Source: Oscillospiraceae bacterium (GTDB lineage Bacteria; Bacillota; Clostridia; UMGS1810). From it: DNA of 9,530 nucleotides. Every line of letters begins with the position of its first letter. Positions within the stretch are counted from its first letter, which is position 1. Under the pieces are notes generated by a model. That model was not told the DNA's origin. It did no database searches and was given only the letters and a program-made list of their open reading frames with translations. The stretch spans positions 1 through 9,530 of the forward strand of contig JALEIO010000135.1 of NCBI GenBank assembly GCA_022769845.1, read 5' to 3'. The position numbers and the translations under genes are program-made. Shown piece by piece: positions 5,096 to 9,530 of this stretch.

Positions 5096-7930
5096 TTATT
5101 TTGTAATCCAGAAATTCATTTTTATTTTTTCTTCATTCAAACGGTATTTTTCAGAAAGTACAGGCCCGCAGGAGGCTGAACCCAAACCGGAATGTTTATA
5201 ATCAATTCTAACGTTTGTAGAATTGTCTTTAACAAGCTCGTCGGTATGCTTTGCATATTCGAGAGTTTTTGCATTATAATGTGAAACGCTAAATTCAAAT
5301 GAATTGTCAGTTTTAAATTTAAGCGAATTTTCAATATCAAGCATTTTTGCGTTATAATGATTGCCGTGATCCTGCGGTTTGACATAGTTTACATACTCGT
5401 TGTCGGCACTGCTCTCAAAAAGTCCCATTTTCGCGTGATGATGCATATCAATGTAGCTCTCGCCGCTGCCGTATGCAAAATATCTAAACTTATCATCTTC
5501 TTTGGGAAGTTTAATTTCAAATCCAAGACGCGGCAAATATTCTATCTGCGGATTTCGTTCACCCGATAAATCAAAATTAATTTCGCCGTTTTCGTAAATG
5601 GAAACAGTAAGCTTGTATTTAAAGCAAATTATTCTCGCAATACCTGCCAAAGAGCCCGTTACAACAATTTTACCGTTTTTAATTTCGCACGAATACACTT
5701 TTGAAAACAACTTGTTTAAATTGTAGCTTTTTTGAGAATTTTCATAGCCGCCCCAAATATATTTAACGCGCCTGTCATTATCGGTCGGAGCATACCATAC
5801 GCCAAGCTTTATGACATCTAAAAGCTTTTCTTCACCGTTAATTATCAGGCTTTCAAAATTGCCGTAATGCTTTGAAAAACTGTATTCAAAATCTTTCCCC
5901 TTTGCTTTGATGCTTAATTTTTCTTCTTTAAGCTCTGCAAGCTTTGTCGGAGCGGTAATTTTTTCAACCGGCACATTTAAATTGTGCTGGCTTTGCGCGC
6001 ACTCGTAGCCGGTTTTATCATACATATAAATATTAAGATAAGCTCCCAGTATACACGATTGCGGCAAATTAACACCGAGGTCAAAAGTTACAGTTTCAGC
6101 AGGGCTTACATCAAACTTTTTATCAAAGGTTTTAAAAATTTTGCCGTCAATTTCTACTTCAAATTTAAAAGTGTATTCATTAAAATTTGTAAAATCAAAA
6201 CGGTTTGTAAGGCTTATTTTTCCATTTTTATAAGCAGTTTTAACATTTTGATAAGCGTGTTTTATTTCATATGAACCCGCTTTTAACGTTCTGTCGGAAA
6301 ACACCATTCCATCACAGCAGAAATTGTAATCGTGTGTTAAATCGTCAAAATCACCGCCATATTTTTGAACGCCGTTATCCATTGCAACGTGGTCAGCCCA
6401 CTCCCAAATACAGCCGCCAATAAACGCTTTATGCGCGTAAAACGACTCAACATAATCATAAACGTCACCCGGGCCGTTGCCCATTGAATGTGAATATTCA
6501 CAAAGAAAAACCGGCAGGCGATTATCCTTATTTTCAGCATATTCGGCACATTCGTCAATGGGCAGATACATTCTTGAATATACGTCAATCGGCTCATATT
6601 CAACCGGAAATTCGCCGTGGCAGGCATCCTCACAGTGGGCAAGACGCTTTTTGTCAAGTGAATGTATAAGGTTTAGCATATTGCGCATATTTATGCCGTA
6701 TCCGCTTTCGTTTCCAACCGACCACATAAAAATAGAAGGATGGTTTTTATCGCGGTTTATTGTACGCTCCATTCTCTCATTCAAATAAAAATTCCAGTCA
6801 GGATTTGTGCACGGCCAGATTTTGTTGAGCGAATCGTATTTATATTCGCCGTTACGGATACAAAATCCGTGGCTTTCCATATCGTTTTCAAGCACAACAT
6901 AAAAACCAAGCTCGTCGCAGTAGTTCAAAAACTTTGGCGATGGCGGATAGTGCGAGGTTCTTATAGTGTTTATATTTAGTTTTTTCATCAAAACAAGGTC
7001 GTTGTATATTTCTTCATCTGTCATATACCAACCGTTTTTGGCGGAGGTATCGTGGTGGTTGACACCCTTTAGCTTGACGCTTTTTCCGTTTATCAGAAGT
7101 TCTTTTTCGGATGAAATTTTAATTGTCACAAATCCAAATTTAACTGAAATAACTTCGCCTTCATACTCAAAAACAAGTGTATATAAATATGGTTTTTCAG
7201 CGTTCCAGCAAACCGGATTTTCAACGTCAAATGTAAATTTTTTGCTGCAGTTTTTTTCGCACAAAAGCTTGTCGCCGTCAAAAAGCTTGACAAGTCCCCT
7301 ACCCTCAAAATCTACGTTAACAGTATTTTTATCGGTTGTCACACTGATATCTTTTATATGTCCCTTCGGGCGCTCTAAAAGATATACGTCGCGAAAAATT
7401 CCGTTGCATCTGAAGGCGTCCTGGTCCTCAAGATATGTGCCGCAGCACCATTTTAAAACCTTTGCGGTAATGGTGTTTTTACCTTTTTTGACATAACCGG
7501 AAATGTCAAATTCTGCCTGAAGTCTGCTTCCCTGACTAAACCCTACATATTTATCATTTATGTAAAGATATACGCAGGACGATACACCCTCAAACACAAT
7601 ATAGTGCTTTTTATCAGTGTCTAAAATTTCAAATTCACGCATATAAACACCTAACGGATTATCGTCAGGCACATACGGAGGGTCGACCGGGAACTGAAAT
7701 GCAACGTTTGTGTAATTTGGTTTTTCATATCCCGTATTTTGCCAGCAGGACGGCACATTCACTTCGTCCCATTCATCAATTTTGCCGTCATAATCCACAT
7801 CACGGCTAAAATATTTAAAATTCCATTTGCCGTTTAAAAGCGTATATGCGCCCTTATTTTCGGGGATGTAGTACGCACGCTGTTTTTCTCTGTTTTCCGA
7901 AACCTTTTTTAAGTTTTCATAATCTCGCAT
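5096..7930 (-). CDS. lacZ: GH2 beta-galactosidase (LacZ family)
   Basis: This 944-residue cytoplasmic enzyme hydrolyses terminal beta-galactosides such as lactose. It has the five-domain LacZ layout: N-terminal jelly roll (about 25-187), Ig-like domain (190-275), TIM barrel (280-565), second Ig-like domain (about 575-660) and a C-terminal Bgal_small domain (about 675-940) with WYAPTDNDR (712-720). Catalytic residues are visible: acid/base E408 in VGNESG and nucleophile E478 in LCEYSHSMGNG, plus GVNHHD (289-294) and RTSHYP (324-329). It is slightly shorter than E. coli LacZ (1024) and lacks that enzyme's far N-terminal extension. The position of E. coli Trp999 is not a tryptophan here; the local sequence is GLGSASCGP (915-923). 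There is no signal peptide. GGAG (7940-7943 on the plus strand, read as minus) gives 9-nt spacing to the ATG. It follows the cation transporter gene by 39 nt and is probably cotranscribed. No sugar transporter or regulator is adjacent. Confidence 0.95.
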   Translation of the reverse strand: MRDYENLKKVSENREKQRAYYIPENKGAYTLLNGKWNFKYFSRDVDYDGKIDEWDEVNVPSCWQNTGYEKPNYTNVAFQFPVDPPYVPDDNPLGVYMREFEILDTDKKHYIVFEGVSSCVYLYINDKYVGFSQGSRLQAEFDISGYVKKGKNTITAKVLKWCCGTYLEDQDAFRCNGIFRDVYLLERPKGHIKDISVTTDKNTVNVDFEGRGLVKLFDGDKLLCEKNCSKKFTFDVENPVCWNAEKPYLYTLVFEYEGEVISVKFGFVTIKISSEKELLINGKSVKLKGVNHHDTSAKNGWYMTDEEIYNDLVLMKKLNINTIRTSHYPPSPKFLNYCDELGFYVVLENDMESHGFCIRNGEYKYDSLNKIWPCTNPDWNFYLNERMERTINRDKNHPSIFMWSVGNESGYGINMRNMLNLIHSLDKKRLAHCEDACHGEFPVEYEPIDVYSRMYLPIDECAEYAENKDNRLPVFLCEYSHSMGNGPGDVYDYVESFYAHKAFIGGCIWEWADHVAMDNGVQKYGGDFDDLTHDYNFCCDGMVFSDRTLKAGSYEIKHAYQNVKTAYKNGKISLTNRFDFTNFNEYTFKFEVEIDGKIFKTFDKKFDVSPAETVTFDLGVNLPQSCILGAYLNIYMYDKTGYECAQSQHNLNVPVEKITAPTKLAELKEEKLSIKAKGKDFEYSFSKHYGNFESLIINGEEKLLDVIKLGVWYAPTDNDRRVKYIWGGYENSQKSYNLNKLFSKVYSCEIKNGKIVVTGSLAGIARIICFKYKLTVSIYENGEINFDLSGERNPQIEYLPRLGFEIKLPKEDDKFRYFAYGSGESYIDMHHHAKMGLFESSADNEYVNYVKPQDHGNHYNAKMLDIENSLKFKTDNSFEFSVSHYNAKTLEYAKHTDELVKDNSTNVRIDYKHSGLGSASCGPVLSEKYRLNEEKIKMNFWITK

Positions 7931-7969
7931 TATGATATTCTCCTTTTTAATGTCCTGCTTATTTAAAAT

Positions 7970-9136
7970 CTAATATGTACGGTCTATTTTTGCAACTATA
8001 TTAATTCTCGAATCATAGTTTTTCATTTTATCCATTATTTCAAAAACGATTTTATGACAGGCTTTATCATCATATTCATACGGAAAAACAATGTCAAAAA
8101 TAAGATTTATATTTGTCTGCCCATCAGTTATGCGAAAATCGTGAATGGACAATTTTTCATCAATTTCTTTTGCGATTTCTTCAACCTTATTTTTGTAGCT
8201 TAATGTTCTTTCACAGTCAACACTTATCGGGTCGGTGTGTATAATCATAACAATGCCGAGTTCGTTTTCTATTTTCTTTTCAAGAGCGTCAATTATTTCG
8301 TGAATTTCAACGATGTTTTCATTGTCTTTAACCTCTGCATGGGCAGACGCAATAACGCGCCCCGGACCGTAGTCGTGTATGATTAAATCATGAACGCCCT
8401 GTATTCGCTCGCCGTTTTTGATTATGCTGTTAAGCTTGTCGGCAAGTTCTTTGTCGGGAGCCTTGCCCAAAAGCAAATCGATTGTATCCTTGGCGATGTT
8501 AAAGCCTGAAAAAAGAATTAATACCGACACGCCTACTCCGAGAATCGGGTCAATGGGAAAACTTGTGAAAAGGCTTAAAAATGTGGAAAGAATTACCGCC
8601 GACGTTGCCCAAACATCGCTCAAACTATCCTCTGCAACAGCACAAAGTACGCTTGAATTTATTTTTCTGCCCATATATCGGTTGTAAAAAAACATCCAAA
8701 CCTTTATAAGCACCGAAAGCGACAAAATAATTATAAGATACGGATTAAAATTAAGCTTTTCGGGCTTGAAAATTTTAATAAAAGACGTTTTAAACAGCGT
8801 TATGCCTACAAAAAATATAATCGCCGAAACAAACAAAGACGCAACATATTCAAATCGTCCGTGACCGAACGGATGCTCCTTGTCGGGTCGTCTGTTACTC
8901 ATTTTTGCGCTTATAACGCTTAAAAGCGATGACGCTATATCGGATAAATTGTTAAAAGCGTCCGAAATAACAGCAATACTGTTTATGAAAAAACCAATTA
9001 TAAGTTTAATGGCAAAAAGAACAAAATTATTGCAAATCCCCAAAATTCCCGCCAAAACACTGTAGCGTTCGCGCACTTTTTTATCTTTTGTGTTTTCGCA
9101 GTCGGGAATAAATTTTTTTATTATAAATTTTATCAA
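7970..9136 (-). CDS. Cation diffusion facilitator (CDF) transporter with DN-DD metal site, Mn-exporter-like
   Basis: This 388-residue membrane antiporter probably exports a divalent metal. Six membrane helices lie within about 25-222, followed by a cytoplasmic domain. Family motifs are SDAFNNLSD (58-66) in helix 2, HPFGHGRFEY (88-97) in the loop and AEDSLSD (168-174) in helix 5. The transport-site residues therefore read D59/N63 with D170/D174. Zinc CDFs usually carry D/D with H/D; an asparagine in helix 2 with aspartates in helix 5 is known from MntE-type manganese exporters, so Mn(II) is the better guess. The C-terminus runs about 90 residues past the usual ~300-residue length and carries extra His and Asp residues. 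The start is TTG at 9136: an in-frame stop codon precedes it directly, and AAAGGA (9151-9146, minus) is 9 nt upstream. It is the first gene of the unit with the beta-galactosidase. Confidence 0.9.
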   Translation of the reverse strand: MIKFIIKKFIPDCENTKDKKVRERYSVLAGILGICNNFVLFAIKLIIGFFINSIAVISDAFNNLSDIASSLLSVISAKMSNRRPDKEHPFGHGRFEYVASLFVSAIIFFVGITLFKTSFIKIFKPEKLNFNPYLIIILSLSVLIKVWMFFYNRYMGRKINSSVLCAVAEDSLSDVWATSAVILSTFLSLFTSFPIDPILGVGVSVLILFSGFNIAKDTIDLLLGKAPDKELADKLNSIIKNGERIQGVHDLIIHDYGPGRVIASAHAEVKDNENIVEIHEIIDALEKKIENELGIVMIIHTDPISVDCERTLSYKNKVEEIAKEIDEKLSIHDFRITDGQTNINLIFDIVFPYEYDDKACHKIVFEIMDKMKNYDSRINIVAKIDRTY

Positions 9137-9145
9137 TTATGACAT

Positions 9146-9151
9146 TCCTTT
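9146..9151 (-). promoter_or_regulatory. Ribosome binding site for the TTG start of the CDF gene
   Basis: On the minus strand AAAGGA is 9 nt before TTG (9136-9134). The codon before this TTG is TAA, so no upstream in-frame start is possible, and the next candidate (GTG, residue 21) has no comparable site. Confidence 0.7.
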
Positions 9152-9171
9152 ACATAATATTTTCAAACTAC

Positions 9172-9200
9172 ATCTTACAATATATAAAAGTAAAAGTCAA
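9172..9200 (-). promoter_or_regulatory. Promoter for the CDF-lacZ unit
   Basis: On the minus strand a -35 TTGACT (9200-9195) is followed after 17 nt by TAAGAT (9177-9172). The leader would be about 30 nt, with no room for a large riboswitch. The -10 box is imperfect. Confidence 0.55.
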
Positions 9201-9229
9201 CTGTTTTTGCTAAAATTTTATTTTTCATA

Positions 9230-9259
9230 TTGCAATAAAATTTTTCATAAATATATATT
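9230..9259 (+). promoter_or_regulatory. Possible promoter for the gene starting at 9286
   Basis: TTGCAA (9230-9235) and TATATT (9254-9259) are 18 nt apart. The surrounding TATA-rich sequence allows other -10 placements (9252-9257, 9256-9261), so the exact site is uncertain. Confidence 0.4.
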
Positions 9260-9273
9260 ATGCAAAGTAAAAA

Positions 9274-9280
9274 GAGGTGA
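9274..9280 (+). promoter_or_regulatory. Ribosome binding site for the TTG start at 9286
   Basis: GAGGTGA lies 5 nt before TTG (9286-9288), a typical strong site. It makes the otherwise inconspicuous TTG the likely start. Confidence 0.65.
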
Positions 9281-9285
9281 TTTTT

Positions 9286-9530
9286 TTGGCTCAAAAAGGA
9301 AAAATTTTTGTGCGCGTAACGCTTTCAAAAGCTCGTATTCCAATTATCGGCGCGCATGTAAATTTTGTAAAAAGCGACGGTATAAGAAATATACTTTTGA
9401 AAACGCAGCTTACCGACGAAAACGGAAAAACCGCTGAAATTGAATTTGACACACCCGACGAAGAAAACTCACAAAACGACATAAATTCCGACAACAGATT
9501 TTTTGTGTGCGATATAATTGTCACCCATCC
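9286..9530 (+). CDS. N-terminus of a protein with a carboxypeptidase-regulatory-like (Ig-like) domain, cut by window end
   Basis: From the TTG at 9286 an open frame of 81 full codons runs off the end of the window. The visible part reads as a short beta-sandwich: GKIFVRVT (5-12), PIIGAHVNFV (19-28), TQLTDENGKTAEIEFDTP (40-57) and, near the end, a DIIVTHP stretch. This pattern of a transthyretin/carboxypeptidase-regulatory-like domain (alternating strands, GA-x-V, T-DENG-x-T, DTP) resembles the N-terminal region of uncharacterised clostridial proteins, some of which continue into a peptidoglycan-binding domain. No signal peptide is visible: the N-terminus is MAQKGK and not hydrophobic. No ATG is available, and GAGGTGA 5 nt upstream supports TTG. 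It is divergent from the CDF gene across about 150 nt. The rest of the protein is needed to name it; a cell-envelope or spore role is only a guess. Confidence 0.65.
   Translation, partial: MAQKGKIFVRVTLSKARIPIIGAHVNFVKSDGIRNILLKTQLTDENGKTAEIEFDTPDEENSQNDINSDNRFFVCDIIVTH

Noticed and set aside
6966..7496. A 176-codon plus-strand open frame inside the beta-galactosidase gene
   Set aside because: It lies opposite a strongly conserved LacZ coding region and has no ribosome site or recognisable motifs.
9149..9158. Third copy of the dif-like repeat in the CDF leader
   Set aside because: Only ATTATGTAAA (minus strand) matches, the rest of the repeat is missing, and part of it is the ribosome site; chance is likely in such AT-rich DNA.
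9137..9171. Manganese (yybP-ykoY) riboswitch ahead of the CDF gene
   Set aside because: The leader from the likely promoter is only about 30 nt, too short for that riboswitch, and no conserved loops are seen.
9246..9254. Sporulation sigma-factor -10 (CATA-type) before the 9286 gene
   Set aside because: CATAAATAT does not have the required downstream T positions, and no matching -35 was found.

Overview
The window looks like a chromosomal segment of a low-GC Gram-positive anaerobe, most likely an uncultured member of the Clostridia (Oscillospiraceae or Ruminococcaceae-like). The signs are AT-rich DNA, strong AGGAGG-type ribosome sites, two TTG starts, and a set of genes typical of that class: a YnbB-type PLP enzyme, a DUF2156 protein, a CPBP protease and a Xer recombinase. 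This placement is inferred from gene content; no rRNA or marker gene is present.

Layout. (1) 1-690, plus strand: the 3' end of a methionine gamma-lyase-family (aluminium-resistance type, YnbB-like) gene, a 56-residue cysteine-rich protein, and a terminator. (2) 700-3659, plus strand: a consensus promoter drives a tightly packed four-gene unit of DUF2156/GNAT-like protein, DJ-1/PfpI protein, 5-formyltetrahydrofolate cyclo-ligase and CPBP membrane protease. Gaps are 9 nt, a 20-nt overlap and 1 nt. (3) 3660-4778: a Xer-type tyrosine recombinase, preceded by a perfect 28-nt palindrome that abuts its Shine-Dalgarno and followed by a strong terminator. (4) 4779-5095: a gene-free stretch packed with hairpins. 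(5) 5096-9136, minus strand: a two-gene unit in which a cation diffusion facilitator (promoter near 9172-9200, TTG start) is followed by a GH2 beta-galactosidase. (6) 9286-end, plus strand: the N-terminus of a protein resembling clostridial proteins that have an N-terminal carboxypeptidase-regulatory-like fold, divergent from the transporter.

The proteins are mostly recognisable housekeeping types. The unexplained content is non-coding. At 4792-5059 an imperfect terminal inverted repeat (16 of 19) encloses six stem-loops, which fall into two blocks with essentially no spacers (hairpins 1-3 and 4-6), like a miniature inverted-repeat element or a structured RNA. A 29-nt sequence at 701-729 recurs inverted at 5067-5095 with one mismatch. 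It has a dif-like core (CATAAT / ATTATG) and a half-site that, from memory, equals one arm of the Bacillus subtilis dif site. The two copies bracket five genes including the Xer recombinase. The recombinase gene is itself flanked by two palindromes sharing the core GTGAAATT...AATTTCAC. Whether these are Xer sites, a repeat family, or both cannot be settled from this window.
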